A stretch of DNA of 64,000 nucleotides, taken from CADEER01 sp965216585. GTDB taxonomy: Bacteria; Desulfobacterota; Binatia; HRBIN30; CADEER01. A program made the translations under genes and the position numbers. The number at the start of each line of letters is the position of its first letter. Position 1 is the stretch's first letter. A model generated the notes under the pieces. That model was not told where the DNA came from and did no database searches. It was given only the letters and a program-made list of their open reading frames with translations. The stretch is from contig CBDCGC010000003.1 in the NCBI GenBank assembly GCA_965216585.1, positions 4,709,091-4,773,090 of the forward strand, given 5' to 3'. Below, piece after piece: positions 51,059-60,658 of the stretch.

Positions 51059-52575
51059 TTCGTCTTCCCCTCCAGGTGTCGTTTTGTCATGCCAGAAGCG
51101 GGCGTCGATGCCAAAGCGAGGGCGAAAGCGTGAGCGGGTTGCTCGGCGAGGGCTCTGTCGAGACGCAGGCGCAGTCTGTCTCCGTTCATGCTCGCGCCGA
51201 CATCCACACCGGCGGCGAGGTGGCGGGCGGTTGGCGGGTCCGCCAGCCGGCCGGGCTGGCGGAAGGAAAACTCCGCGCCTTTCGGCGTGCCGAGAACGAC
51301 GGCGTAGAGCGTCTCCTCTTTGGCGGTGAAGCGAACGGCGATGCCTTCGTCGGTCTCGCTTTCGGCGGCGACCCATGGCCGCGTGCCGTAGATCGCTTCG
51401 CCGTTCGCCGCCAGCCAGGTGCCGAGCATCTCCAGGCGTTGGCGCTGCGGGTCGGGAATCCCGGCGTCTTCGCCGCGCGGACCGACGTTGAGCAGCAGGT
51501 TGCCGTTCTTCGCCACGGTGTCGACGAAGGAGCGTATCAGCTCGATCGGATCCTCGTAGTGCTCCTCGCGGTCTTCTCGATTGTAGCCGAACGACGGGGA
51601 CATGCCGCGCGTCGTTTCCCACTTGCGTTTCTTGATTTCGTCGAAGGTCGTGTATTCGGGTGTGCGGAAGTCGTAGTGGACGGGGGGCGGTGGCACGATG
51701 CCGGTGTCGTGTTCGCCGCGGGCGGCGGCGCGGCGAATCCTTCGTTCCAGCAAGAAATCGATCAAGCGTTGGACGGCCGTTAGACCGATGAGGCGCAAGG
51801 GCAGCGTGCGATGCATCCAGCGGTCGTTGACGACGCCGTGCGGGACGGCCTGGTAGTAGTCGGCGATGAGCTGTAGCATCGCGCGCTCGCCGCTCGGCCA
51901 GGCGATGTCGTTCCACAGGACGCTCGGCTGATAGCGCTCGATCAGCTCGCGCACCTGGCGTTCGGCATAGCTGGCGTAGTCGCCGCCGGGGATCGAGCCG
52001 ATGAATTGGACGAGAGTGCGGACGGGAGTCGGGTTGAACGACCAATCGACACCGCCCGAGTAGTAGATGCCGAAGCGCATGCCTTCGCCGCGCACCGCCG
52101 CCGCGAGCTCGCCGACGACGTCGCGTTGGCTGTTCCACCCCGGTCGCTGGGGATTGGTCACCTGCGTTGGCCACAAGCAGAAGCCGTCGTGGTGCTTGGT
52201 GACGAGGACGACGTAGCGGGCGCCGGCGCGGCGGAAGAGCTGCGCCCAGGCTGTCGGGTCCCACTCTTCGAGGCCAGACTCGAAGGGCTCGCGAAACGCC
52301 GCGTAGGGGCGGTCGTTCCACACCTCGCGGTGGTGCCTGGCCGACGGGCTTTCGGCGACGCGGATGGCGTTGTCGTACCACTCGGTGTACGGCGTCATCA
52401 CGGCGCCGAGTGGGTAGTGTTTGGTGAAAGCCTCGCTCACATGGCTCAGCCGCGGTGCGAAAGCCGGAACGGAGAACAATCCCCAGTGGATGAAGATCCC
52501 GAGCTTGCCGTCATCGAACCAGGCAGGAACGGAGTGGCTGTTGAGAGATGCGCGGTTCGGCTCGAAGCGAGGCAC
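51055..52575 (-). CDS. GH29 alpha-L-fucosidase family protein
   Basis: 506 residues. GH29 marks: WFDDGKLGIFIHWGLFSVPAF (outline), ARYVVLVTKHHDGFCLW, GIYYSGGVDWSF and the nucleophile in SVLWNDIAWP (Asp223). The C-terminal beta domain includes NGNLLLNVGPRGEDAGIP. GH29 enzymes release alpha-linked L-fucose. No signal peptide is evident, so cytoplasmic action on imported fuco-oligosaccharides is likely. The nearby TonB receptor and sulfatase would suit use of sulfated fucans, but this is inference. Confidence 0.93.
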   Translation of the reverse strand: MPRFEPNRASLNSHSVPAWFDDGKLGIFIHWGLFSVPAFAPRLSHVSEAFTKHYPLGAVMTPYTEWYDNAIRVAESPSARHHREVWNDRPYAAFREPFESGLEEWDPTAWAQLFRRAGARYVVLVTKHHDGFCLWPTQVTNPQRPGWNSQRDVVGELAAAVRGEGMRFGIYYSGGVDWSFNPTPVRTLVQFIGSIPGGDYASYAERQVRELIERYQPSVLWNDIAWPSGERAMLQLIADYYQAVPHGVVNDRWMHRTLPLRLIGLTAVQRLIDFLLERRIRRAAARGEHDTGIVPPPPVHYDFRTPEYTTFDEIKKRKWETTRGMSPSFGYNREDREEHYEDPIELIRSFVDTVAKNGNLLLNVGPRGEDAGIPDPQRQRLEMLGTWLAANGEAIYGTRPWVAAESETDEGIAVRFTAKEETLYAVVLGTPKGAEFSFRQPGRLADPPTARHLAAGVDVGASMNGDRLRLRLDRALAEQPAHAFALALASTPASGMTKRHLEGKTK

Positions 52576-52635
52576 GCGGCGACCATTTCAAGCCCCGCCG
52601 AGCGGTTCAAGCCAATCCGGGATGGGTAAAGGAAA

Positions 52636-52738
52636 GGGAGGGCGAGTCGCCGACGAGCCGCGGCGCGAAACAAATCCGAGATGGGCGCCCTCCCGATATG
52701 GTCGGGCTGTCATATCTGGGTCGGCGACTCGTCCTCCC
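52636..52738. repeat. Long inverted repeat upstream of the TonB receptor
   Basis: GGGAGGGCGAGTCGCCGAC (52636-52654) and GTCGGCGACTCGTCCTCCC (52720-52738) are complementary at 18 of 19 positions. An inner CGCCCTCCC at 52686 offers an alternative pairing with the left arm. No ORF. Either a REP-like element or a leader with switchable structure. Confidence 0.7.
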
Positions 52739-52804
52739 GATGTGATTGCGCGCATGACAAGGGTGGTGCGGCTCGATAGGGTCGGGCGCCTTGGTGGGGG
52801 GCGG

Positions 52805-55141
52805 ATGTCGAAACTCCGGATTTCGTTTTGGTTCTGCACGGCCATGGCTTTTCTGGTGCCAGTGGTGCCGGCTCAGGAGAGCTCGCGGATCGAGGAGATC
52901 ACCGTTCGAGCCCGCAAGCGCGACGAGTTCCTGGTCGACACGCCGGTTTCGGTGACCGCGATCGACGAGCGCAAGCTCGAGGAAGCTGGGGTGACGCGCC
53001 TCGACGACATCCAGGGCTTGGCGCCAAACCTTCAGTTTTCGATGGGGCGCAGCAACCAGGACACGCTCGTGCAGATCCGCGGTATCGGTACGCCGACGGG
53101 TGAGATCGCTTTCGACCCTGGTGTCGGCGTCTATGTCGACGGCGTCTTTCTGCCGCGCTCGCTGGGTGGGTTGGTGGACGTTCTCGACGTGCAGCAGGTC
53201 GAAGTACTGCGCGGGCCACAGGGGACGCTGTTTGGCAAGAACACCGTCGGTGGCGCGCTGTCGATCCGCACCATCCGCCCGCGCGACGAGCTCGAGGCGT
53301 CGGTGCTGGTCCGCGCCGGGAATTTCGGCCGGGTCGACACGCGGGCGATGTTGAATATCCCCCTCGGCCGCGGCTTTCTCGAAGACAAGCTCATGGGTCG
53401 CTTTGCCTTCGCCTCCTCCCACGACGACGGCTACGTCCGCAACGTCGTCCGCGGCGAGCGCTGGTCGGATCGCAACTCGCTGTCGTTTCTCGGCTCACTG
53501 CGCCTGCTGCCGTCCGACGACGTCAGCATCGACGTCAGCGGTGCCTGGTCGCGCTCGCACGCGCGGCCGCTCGGTGGCCGCTGCGTGGTCGACCGCGAGG
53601 CGATCATTTCGTTACCCACCGACGATGGCAACATCGAATTGCCGGTGGAGACCGTCTATCCGGGCCTGTACGAGGATTGCCGCCGCACCCGACCGCACGC
53701 AATTCGTTCCAACACGCACTCCTTTTTCGACATCGAGAGCTACGGCACCTGGGGCACCATGCGTTGGGCGCCGAACGATGTGCCCGGCTTCGACGACGTC
53801 GAGATCAAGTCGATCACCGGCTGGCGCGAGCAGCGCCCGCGCCTGCGCAACGACATCGATTCAACCGCCCTGACGGCGCTCGACCTGGCCGCCAACGGCG
53901 GCGGGCCGCTCGACGGCAATCCGATCTTCCAGCGCCAGATCAGCGAGGAGTTGCAGCTCAACGGCGCCGCTCTGGCGGACCGGCTGAACTTCGTCGCCGG
54001 CGCCTTCGCCTTCTGGGAAGAGGGCGAAGCGGATTTCACGACGTCGTCGAGTAGCGCCCTCTTCGACTTTGCCAACCAGGGGCTGACGCAGACCGACAAC
54101 TGGAACTGGGCGCTCTACGGGCAGGCCACCGCCGACCTTTTCGATTGGCTCAGCATCACCGCCGGCGTGCGCTACACGCAGGAGAAAAAGGGGATCGCGG
54201 TGTTCAACCGCAACCTCATTCCCAACGACGACGTTTCGTTGCCGCGCACACGCGAGCGCGAAATCTTTTCGGCGTGGACGCCGATGGCGAGCGTTGCGCT
54301 GAAGGCTCCCGACGATCATCTCGAGCGGATGGGCCTCGATCACCTGATGGCCTACTTCACCTACGCCCGCGGCTTTCGCGGCGGCGGTTTCAACGGTGTC
54401 ATCAATCCCTTCGGCAGCGACTTGCAGTCCTTCGACCAGGAGACCCTCGACTCCTTCGAGGTCGGTGTGAAGACGGTCGGACTCGAGCGCCGCCTCAACA
54501 TCAACCTGGCGCTCTTCCACGGTTACTACCGCGACATCCAGGTCAACGTCACGCGCGTCGTTGCCAGTCCCGACGACCCGCGCGACACGATGATCCAGCG
54601 CATTACCGAGAACGCCGCCAAGGCGACGATCCGCGGCGTCGAGCTCGAGTCGCTACTGTTGCCGTGGCGAAAACTGCAGGTGGAGGGTTCGTTGGGTCTT
54701 CTCGACTCCGAATACGATTCCTTCTCCGCCGCCGCCAGCGACAAGACCGGCGACGCCATCGATCGCGCCGGCGAGTCCTTTCCCTTCACGCCGAAAGTGC
54801 AGACGCGCCTGGCGCTGCGCTACCCCTTCGACGTCGATGGCGATCTACCCGAGCGCTTGCGCGGTGTCCTGACGCCGCGGATCGAATGGACCTATCGAGG
54901 TGAGATCCACTACACCGGCAAGGAGGTTCCGGCCGGCACCCAGTCCGGCGTCAACTTGTTGAACGCCCGCCTCGGCTACTCCTTCAACGACGGCCGTACC
55001 CAGATCGCCGCCTGGGGCCGCAACCTCAGCGACGAGACATACTTCTCCTACGCCTTCTCGGCCTCGGCGCTCTTCGGCACGGCGGTTCAATACTACGCGG
55101 CCCCGCTCACCTGGGGCGGCGAAATCCGCCATCGCTTCTGA
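52805..55141 (+). CDS. TonB-dependent outer membrane receptor
   Basis: 778 residues from an ATG at 52805 with GGGG upstream. Signal peptide FCTAMAFLVPVVPA. The plug domain has a TonB-box-like start (IEEITVRARKR), VSVTAIDERKLEEAG, VQIRGIGTPTGEI, VYVDGVFLPRSLGG and VEVLRGPQGTLFGKNTVGGAL. The 22-strand barrel follows and ends with aromatic residues (IRHRF). Such receptors import siderophores, vitamins, or glycans. The IARE/FecA-like plug motifs do not identify the ligand; no partner ABC or SusD gene is adjacent. Confidence 0.95.
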   Translation: MSKLRISFWFCTAMAFLVPVVPAQESSRIEEITVRARKRDEFLVDTPVSVTAIDERKLEEAGVTRLDDIQGLAPNLQFSMGRSNQDTLVQIRGIGTPTGEIAFDPGVGVYVDGVFLPRSLGGLVDVLDVQQVEVLRGPQGTLFGKNTVGGALSIRTIRPRDELEASVLVRAGNFGRVDTRAMLNIPLGRGFLEDKLMGRFAFASSHDDGYVRNVVRGERWSDRNSLSFLGSLRLLPSDDVSIDVSGAWSRSHARPLGGRCVVDREAIISLPTDDGNIELPVETVYPGLYEDCRRTRPHAIRSNTHSFFDIESYGTWGTMRWAPNDVPGFDDVEIKSITGWREQRPRLRNDIDSTALTALDLAANGGGPLDGNPIFQRQISEELQLNGAALADRLNFVAGAFAFWEEGEADFTTSSSSALFDFANQGLTQTDNWNWALYGQATADLFDWLSITAGVRYTQEKKGIAVFNRNLIPNDDVSLPRTREREIFSAWTPMASVALKAPDDHLERMGLDHLMAYFTYARGFRGGGFNGVINPFGSDLQSFDQETLDSFEVGVKTVGLERRLNINLALFHGYYRDIQVNVTRVVASPDDPRDTMIQRITENAAKATIRGVELESLLLPWRKLQVEGSLGLLDSEYDSFSAAASDKTGDAIDRAGESFPFTPKVQTRLALRYPFDVDGDLPERLRGVLTPRIEWTYRGEIHYTGKEVPAGTQSGVNLLNARLGYSFNDGRTQIAAWGRNLSDETYFSYAFSASALFGTAVQYYAAPLTWGGEIRHRF

Positions 55142-55275
55142 TCCGGCACCGGCTGAGCGTCGCCGAAATCGCCGCGGCGGCGGGGAATCCGTTGACACGA
55201 CGCCGCGGCTTGTGAGAAGGTACCGCATATGGTGGTGGTGATGGATCGAGTATACTTGATCTGGTGGATGAGGGA

Positions 55276-58200
55276 ATGCAGCTCAAACACTTAGAGCTGG
55301 TCGGCTTCAAGTCGTTTCCAACCCGTACGGTGCTGGATTTCCCCGCCGGGGTGACCGGTGTCGTCGGCCCCAACGGTTGCGGCAAGTCGAACATCGTCGA
55401 CGCCATTCGCTGGGTGCTCGGCGAGCAGAGCCCGAAGCACCTGCGCGGCGACAACATGGAAGCTGTCATCTTCAACGGCAACGACACGCAGTCGCCGTTG
55501 GGCATGGCCGAGGTGTCGCTTACCTTCAAAAACGATCGGCCTGCCGAGAAGAACGAGCTCGACGACGAGCTCTCCGACCTGCCGGCGCACTTCCGCGATC
55601 TCGCCGAGATCATGATCACCCGTCGCTACTACCGCTCTGGCGAGTCCGAGTATTTGATCAACAAGACGGCGTGCCGGCTCAAGGACATCACCGAGCTCTT
55701 TCTCGGTACCGGCGTCGGCTCGAAAGCCTATGCGGTGATCGAGCAGGGGCGCGTCAGCGAGCTGATCAACGCCAAGCCGGAGGACCGGCGCCTGTTCATC
55801 GAGGAAGCCGCCGGCACCACCCTCTACCGCAGTCGCAAGCTGGCGGCCGAGCGCAAGATGGAGCGCACGCGCGAGAACCTGTCGCGTGTCAACGACATCG
55901 TCGCCGAGATCGATCGCCAGCGCCGCTACATCGAGCGCCAGGCCAAGAAGGCCGAAAAACACCGGCTGCTCAGCGACGAGTTGCGCGAGCTCGAGCTGCG
56001 CCACGCTTCGCGGCAGGTCGCCCACCTCGGCAGCGAGCTCAGCGCGTTGGAAGAACGGCGCGAAACTCTGCACCAGGGAGTCTCCGAGAGCGCCACCACC
56101 GTCGAGGCGGGCGAGTCGGAGCGCGAGCGCGCCGAGGCGCAGCGCGGCGAGGCGGAGCAGCGGCAGTCGGCCCTGCGCGAGACCTTGGCGGTGCTCGAGT
56201 CGGAACGCGAGAATCTGCGCGAGCGGGTCGAGATGCTGACCGGCGAAAAGGAAGAACGAGCGCGGCGCCGCGAGCGTCTGATCGCCGAGGCGGCCGCCGC
56301 TCAGCAGAGCCACGCCGAGATGGGGACGCGCCTCGTCGACACCGAGCGCGAGCGCGACGAATGGGTCAACTATCTGTTGCAGGACGAGTCGGAGCTCGGT
56401 GCTGGCGAACAGGACCTGCTGGCGGCCGAGCAGGCGGCGGCCGAGGTCGAGAGGCGTGGCGAGGCCGACAAGAACGAGTTGGTGGCGCACGTCGCCAAGC
56501 AGGCGCAGGCGCGCAACGCGATGTCGAGCTTGCAGAGCCGCCGCGAAGACATCGACCGTCAGATGGCGCGCCTGCGCGACGAGGACCGCGACCAGGAGAG
56601 CCGCATCGAAGATGCCAGGCAACGCGCGGCGCGGGCGCGCGAGGTGTTGCAGGGGCTGCGTGAAAAACTCGAGTCGGCGACCGAGGAGCAGGAGAAGCTG
56701 GCCGGTGAGGTGCGCCGCCACGCCGAGGAGCGCCGCCGCCTCGATCGCCAGATCGCCGAGTTCGAGGGCCAGCTCGTGCACGCCCGGTCGCGGCTCGAGA
56801 CACTGGCGCAGATCCAATCGCGCTACGAGGGATTCGAGCGCGGGGTGCAGGCGATCATGAGCGCCGATCAGCCGCAGAGTGGGGTGCTCGGCGTCGTCGC
56901 CGACGTCATCGACATTCCCGCCGAGTACGAACGCGCCGCGGCGGCGGTGCTCGGCGAGCGCCTGCAGTACGTCATCGTGCGCGGTGAGGAAGAGGGCGCC
57001 GGCGCCGTCGGCCGCCTGCGCCAGCACGAGCAGGGACGCGGCTCGTTCATCCCCCTGCATCCGCGCCAGTACGGCCACGGCGCGGCGCAGATGAACGGCG
57101 CCTCGAAGCGGATGATCGAGTTGGTGAGCTTCGACGACTCTTTCCAGTCTTTGGCCGAAGCCCTGCTCGGCGACGTCGTGCTGGTGCCCGATCTCAATGC
57201 CGCGGTGACCGCCTGGCGCCAGGAGGGCGGTCCGGTCACCCTGGTGACGCCCGAGGGCGACGTCATGCAACCGTCCGGCGTCATCAGCGGCGGCAGTGAC
57301 CGACCGGTGGAAGAGGAAATCCTCGCCCGGCGGCGCGAGATCGACGAGCTCAGCGCCCGCTGTGAGGTGACGGAATCGGAAGTGGCAGCGCTGCGCCAGA
57401 CGCACGCGACGGCGAGCGCCGCCCTCGAGGCGGCCGAGGAAGCAGTGCGCTCGGTCGGCCAGGGGGCGCACGACCTGACGGTCGAGATCGTCGCCGCCGA
57501 GAAAGATGCGGAGCGCATCGATCTCGAGATCCCCGAATACCAAAAGCGACGCGAGGTGCTGCGCTTCGAGCTCGAGAGTCTCAGCGACGAGTCGGCCAGC
57601 GTCGCCCAGTCGCTGAGCGAGTGCGGCGCCGAGGTGGCGGCGCTGGAGAAACTCGAAGGCGAGATCGAAGAGCGGATGGCGGCCACCCGCCGCCAGCGCG
57701 AAGAAGTTGCGGCGCGCGCCGAGTCGCTGCGCGAGCGCGTGACGGCGATGAAGATTCGCGTCGCCGAGCGCCGCGAGCGCAAGCAGTCGGCGGTGACGGC
57801 GCTCGAATCGCTGATCGAGCAGCAGGGCGAGCTGAGCCAGCGCGAGTCGCGGCTGCGCTCCGACCTCGAAGCCTGCGAGCGCGAGCACGCGCGCCTGAGC
57901 GCCGACATCGAGGAATCGCAACAGCGCGACGCCGACAGTGAGCAGCGCCAGCGCGAGCTTCGCTCGACGCTCGATGTCGTCGCCGCCGAGGTGGCCGAAC
58001 GCACGCAGGCGCTGAAGGAAAAAGTCGAGGCCTACACGGCGGCGCGCGAGCGCCTGGACGGGTTGCGCGGCGAGCTGCAAGAGGTCGAGATCGCGCACTC
58101 CGAAGCGCGCCTGCGCCGCGAGCATCTCGAGCAGGGAATTCGCGAAAAGTACGAGTGCGACGTGCCGCCTTGGCGGGCCGCAGACGAGGAAGAAGACGCC

Positions 58201-58851
58201 GAGGCGGTGGCGCGCGAGGGCGAGCAGGTCGAAGATCTGCGCCGCCGCTTGCAGAAGATGGGCGACGTCAATCCGGCCGCCATCGACGAGCTCAAGGAGC
58301 TCGAAGAGCGCAGCGAGCACCTGACTCAGCAGAAGGACGATCTCGAGCGCTCGCTGGCCGATCTCGAAAAGACCATCCAAAAGCTCAACCGCGCCTCGCG
58401 CACCCGCTTTGCCGAAACCTTCGCCCGCGCCAATGAGATGTTTCAGGAAGTGTTTCCCCGCCTCTTCCGCGGCGGCGAGGGGCGCCTGGTGCTGACCGAT
58501 GAGTCGAACCTCCTCGAAACCGGCGTCGACATCGTCGTGCGGCCGCCGGGCAAGCGCCTCGACAACGTCAGTCTGTTGTCGGGCGGCGAGAAGGCGCTGG
58601 TCGCCGTGAGCTTGATCTTCTCGCTCTTCCTCATCAACCCGACGCCGTTCTGCATTCTCGACGAGGTCGATGCGCCGCTCGACGACGCCAACATCGGCCG
58701 CTTCTCGCAAATGATCGCCGAGATGAGCAAGCATTCGCAGTTCATCATCGTCACGCACAACAAGCGGACGATGGAATCGGCCAACGTTCTCTACGGCGTG
58801 ACGATGCAGGAACCGGGCGTTTCCAAGCTCGTCTCGGTCGAGATGGGCTGA
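55276..58851 (+). CDS. smc: Chromosome segregation protein SMC
   Basis: 1191 residues, full length. The head has Walker A GPNGCGKSNI, the C-motif LLSGGEKALVAVSLIFSLF and Walker B FCILDEVDAPLDDANI. Two long coiled coils flank a hinge (about residues 530-690; GVLGVVADVIDIPAEY, SGVISGGSDRP). SMC forms the condensin core with ScpA/ScpB, which are not in this window. The ATG at 55276 has GAGG; a GTG four codons upstream is the alternative. Followed by ftsY after 25 bp, an arrangement common in delta-type proteobacteria and Firmicutes. Confidence 0.98.
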   Translation: MQLKHLELVGFKSFPTRTVLDFPAGVTGVVGPNGCGKSNIVDAIRWVLGEQSPKHLRGDNMEAVIFNGNDTQSPLGMAEVSLTFKNDRPAEKNELDDELSDLPAHFRDLAEIMITRRYYRSGESEYLINKTACRLKDITELFLGTGVGSKAYAVIEQGRVSELINAKPEDRRLFIEEAAGTTLYRSRKLAAERKMERTRENLSRVNDIVAEIDRQRRYIERQAKKAEKHRLLSDELRELELRHASRQVAHLGSELSALEERRETLHQGVSESATTVEAGESERERAEAQRGEAEQRQSALRETLAVLESERENLRERVEMLTGEKEERARRRERLIAEAAAAQQSHAEMGTRLVDTERERDEWVNYLLQDESELGAGEQDLLAAEQAAAEVERRGEADKNELVAHVAKQAQARNAMSSLQSRREDIDRQMARLRDEDRDQESRIEDARQRAARAREVLQGLREKLESATEEQEKLAGEVRRHAEERRRLDRQIAEFEGQLVHARSRLETLAQIQSRYEGFERGVQAIMSADQPQSGVLGVVADVIDIPAEYERAAAAVLGERLQYVIVRGEEEGAGAVGRLRQHEQGRGSFIPLHPRQYGHGAAQMNGASKRMIELVSFDDSFQSLAEALLGDVVLVPDLNAAVTAWRQEGGPVTLVTPEGDVMQPSGVISGGSDRPVEEEILARRREIDELSARCEVTESEVAALRQTHATASAALEAAEEAVRSVGQGAHDLTVEIVAAEKDAERIDLEIPEYQKRREVLRFELESLSDESASVAQSLSECGAEVAALEKLEGEIEERMAATRRQREEVAARAESLRERVTAMKIRVAERRERKQSAVTALESLIEQQGELSQRESRLRSDLEACEREHARLSADIEESQQRDADSEQRQRELRSTLDVVAAEVAERTQALKEKVEAYTAARERLDGLRGELQEVEIAHSEARLRREHLEQGIREKYECDVPPWRAADEEEDAEAVAREGEQVEDLRRRLQKMGDVNPAAIDELKELEERSEHLTQQKDDLERSLADLEKTIQKLNRASRTRFAETFARANEMFQEVFPRLFRGGEGRLVLTDESNLLETGVDIVVRPPGKRLDNVSLLSGGEKALVAVSLIFSLFLINPTPFCILDEVDAPLDDANIGRFSQMIAEMSKHSQFIIVTHNKRTMESANVLYGVTMQEPGVSKLVSVEMG

Positions 58852-58876
58852 GCGTCTCGAAACGCGACCTCTGCCG

Positions 58877-59920
58877 ATGATCGAAAGCCCGGTTCTCGCC
58901 GCGATCCTGACGTTGGCCGGCGCCGTCGCAATCAGCGGTTTGATTGCCTATCTGGTGGCACGGCCGGCCAGCACCGCGGGTGCGGCGGCAGCGGATGCGA
59001 GCCGGCCGGCGACATGGTCGTCGGGCCTGGCGCGCACCCGGGGAGGCTTGGCGCAGCGCCTGCTCGCCGCCTGGCGCGACACCGGCGAAGTCGGCGCCTG
59101 GCTCGATCGCGTCGAAGAGACGCTGCTCTCGTCGGACGTCGGATTGCCGGCGACGCGTACGTTGATCGAGCGCTGGCGCTCGGAGGTCGGCGCCGCCAAC
59201 TCGGAAGACGAAGTGCGGGCGATCATGCGCCGCGGCGTCGCCGACTTGCTGGCCGCCAAACCGGCGGCGGCGCCGGCGCCGGCACCGCATGTCGTTCTCG
59301 TCGTCGGGGTCAACGGCGTCGGCAAGACGACGACCATCGGCAAGCTGGCGCGCCACTACAGCGACCAGGGCCACAAGGTCCTTCTCGTCGCCGCCGACAC
59401 CTTCCGCGCCGCCGCCATCGATCAGCTCGCGCGCTGGGCCGAGCGCGTCGGCGTCGACCTGGTGCGCCACCAGCACGGTGCCGATCCGTCGGCGGTGGCC
59501 TTTGACGGAGTCAAGGCCGCCGTGGCACGCGGCGCCGACGTCGTGCTCATCGACACGGCGGGCCGCCTGCACGTCAAAGCCAATCTCATGGAAGAAGTGA
59601 AGAAGATCCAGCGCACGGTGGGGCGCGAAGTGGAGGGGGCGCCGCACCAGGTGCTGCTGGTGATCGATGCGACGACCGGGCAGAACGCCCTCAACCAGGC
59701 CAGGGTGTTTCACGAGGCGTTGGGCGTCAGCGGGGTGGCGCTGACCAAGCTCGACGGGACCGCCAAGGGCGGCGTCGCGCTGGCCATCCGCAGCGAGCTC
59801 GACCTGCCCATCCACTATGTCGGGCTCGGCGAGGGGGCGGCCGATCTGGCGCCGCTGGACGCGGCGGCGTTTGCCGCCGCACTCTTTGAAGATGGTGGGG
59901 TTGCTGCTAATGAGAAGTGA
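58877..59920 (+). CDS. ftsY: Signal recognition particle receptor FtsY
   Basis: 347 residues. The N-terminus has a membrane-active hydrophobic helix (VLAAILTLAGAVAISGLIAYLV), which is a short form of the usual acidic A domain. The NG GTPase domain has GVNGVGKTTTIGKLA (G1), DTFRAAAIDQL, DTAGRLHVKANLMEE (G3), TKLDGTAKGG (G4) and YVGLGEGAADL. It receives SRP-ribosome complexes at the inner membrane. The 3' end overlaps the start of the next gene by 11 bp. Confidence 0.98.
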   Translation: MIESPVLAAILTLAGAVAISGLIAYLVARPASTAGAAAADASRPATWSSGLARTRGGLAQRLLAAWRDTGEVGAWLDRVEETLLSSDVGLPATRTLIERWRSEVGAANSEDEVRAIMRRGVADLLAAKPAAAPAPAPHVVLVVGVNGVGKTTTIGKLARHYSDQGHKVLLVAADTFRAAAIDQLARWAERVGVDLVRHQHGADPSAVAFDGVKAAVARGADVVLIDTAGRLHVKANLMEEVKKIQRTVGREVEGAPHQVLLVIDATTGQNALNQARVFHEALGVSGVALTKLDGTAKGGVALAIRSELDLPIHYVGLGEGAADLAPLDAAAFAAALFEDGGVAANEK

Positions 59921-60179
59921 AGGGCACGATCAAGTAGAGCTTGAAGATATGGGGATAACGGTTGATAGCCTGAAGCTTTTGGAGTCCAAGGTCGAGGAGA
60001 TCTTGTCCCGCAACGGCTCTCTCGGGCAAGAGCGTGACGAGCTGCGTCAGAAGCTGGCACAGGCGCAGGCGCAGGTCGAATCGATGACCGAGCGGCTGGC
60101 CGCTGCCGAGCGCGAACGAGAGGAAGTGCGCGGCCGCATCGATGCTTTGCTCGAGCGGCTCGCCGATCTGGAGGTGTGA
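59910..60179 (+). CDS. zapB: ZapB-like coiled-coil cell division protein
   Basis: 89 residues, almost entirely coiled coil (SLKLLESKVEEILSRN, LRQKLAQAQAQVESM, LLERLADLEV). Size and position directly before zapA fit ZapB, which bridges ZapA-bound FtsZ rings. The ATG at 59910 overlaps the ftsY end; an ATG at 59949 is an alternative start. Low sequence complexity makes the family call depend on context. Confidence 0.7.
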   Translation: MRSEGHDQVELEDMGITVDSLKLLESKVEEILSRNGSLGQERDELRQKLAQAQAQVESMTERLAAAEREREEVRGRIDALLERLADLEV

Positions 60180-60180
60180 G

Positions 60181-60474
60181 ATGGGGTCACCGGTAGAAGT
60201 CGACATCATGGGGCAGAAGTTCAGCGTCACCTCGGACGATGGTGCCGAGCACCTGCGCGAGGTCGCCGGCTTCGTCGACCTCAAGATGCGCGAGATCGGC
60301 AGCGAAAAAAACGTCTCACCGTTCGCCCGAGCCGTGCTCGCGGCATTGAATATTGCCAGTGAATGTCACAAACTGCGTTCCACACAAGAAGAAGTCGACC
60401 GAGTCGTCGGGCGCCTCACCGATCTACTGAGTGAGGAAAGCCTGAATCGAGAGGAGAGCTTGGAACGGGCATGA
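60181..60474 (+). CDS. zapA: Cell division protein ZapA
   Basis: 97 residues. VEVDIMGQKFSVTSDDGAEHLREVAGFVD and ALNIASECHKL are the ZapA pattern (beta hairpin, then long dimerising helix). ZapA binds FtsZ and stabilises the Z ring. One base separates it from the zapB stop. Followed by a ~200-bp gap that holds the candidate 6S RNA. Confidence 0.92.
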   Translation: MGSPVEVDIMGQKFSVTSDDGAEHLREVAGFVDLKMREIGSEKNVSPFARAVLAALNIASECHKLRSTQEEVDRVVGRLTDLLSEESLNREESLERA

Positions 60475-60477
60475 AGC

Positions 60478-60658
60478 GTGGTGCGGCACGGGAACACGAA
60501 ACACCGCCGCCGCCATGTCGGAGCACCATTTTTCAGCGACGAGACCGATACGATGTACTTTGAACAGACGATACGAGGAAACGCGCATGCCGGCTCGGGT
60601 TGAACCCGCGCGCCGGCGCTATCGATCCAACCACTGAATCTACCGACATACGCACGTG
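60478..60658 (+). ncRNA. ssrS: Candidate 6S RNA
   Basis: The gap between zapA and the 5-formyl-THF cyclo-ligase gene is the usual site of 6S RNA (ssrS) in proteobacteria. The ~180-nt length fits. Pairing segments are visible: ATGTCGG (60513-60519) with CCGACAT (60642-60648), TTCAG (about 60531) with CTGAA (about 60633), and a GC-rich apical stem around CGGGTTGAACCCG. Coordinates and identity are inferred from synteny; 6S RNA would inhibit sigma-70 RNA polymerase. Confidence 0.5.

Noticed and set aside
50810..52381. Long leftward frame overlapping the fucosidase
   Set aside because: Only its last 82 codons (from 51058) look like a protein; the rest is Arg/Pro-rich shadow of GH29 coding sequence.
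52421..52804. N-terminal extension of the TonB receptor
   Set aside because: Overlaps the fucosidase 5' end and the inverted repeat; the signal peptide begins at 52805.
55291..58758. 1155-codon open frame antisense to smc
   Set aside because: Pure shadow of a GC-rich, Glu/Arg-rich coding sequence; Leu/Ala/Arg-biased translation with no domain, and smc itself is unmistakable.
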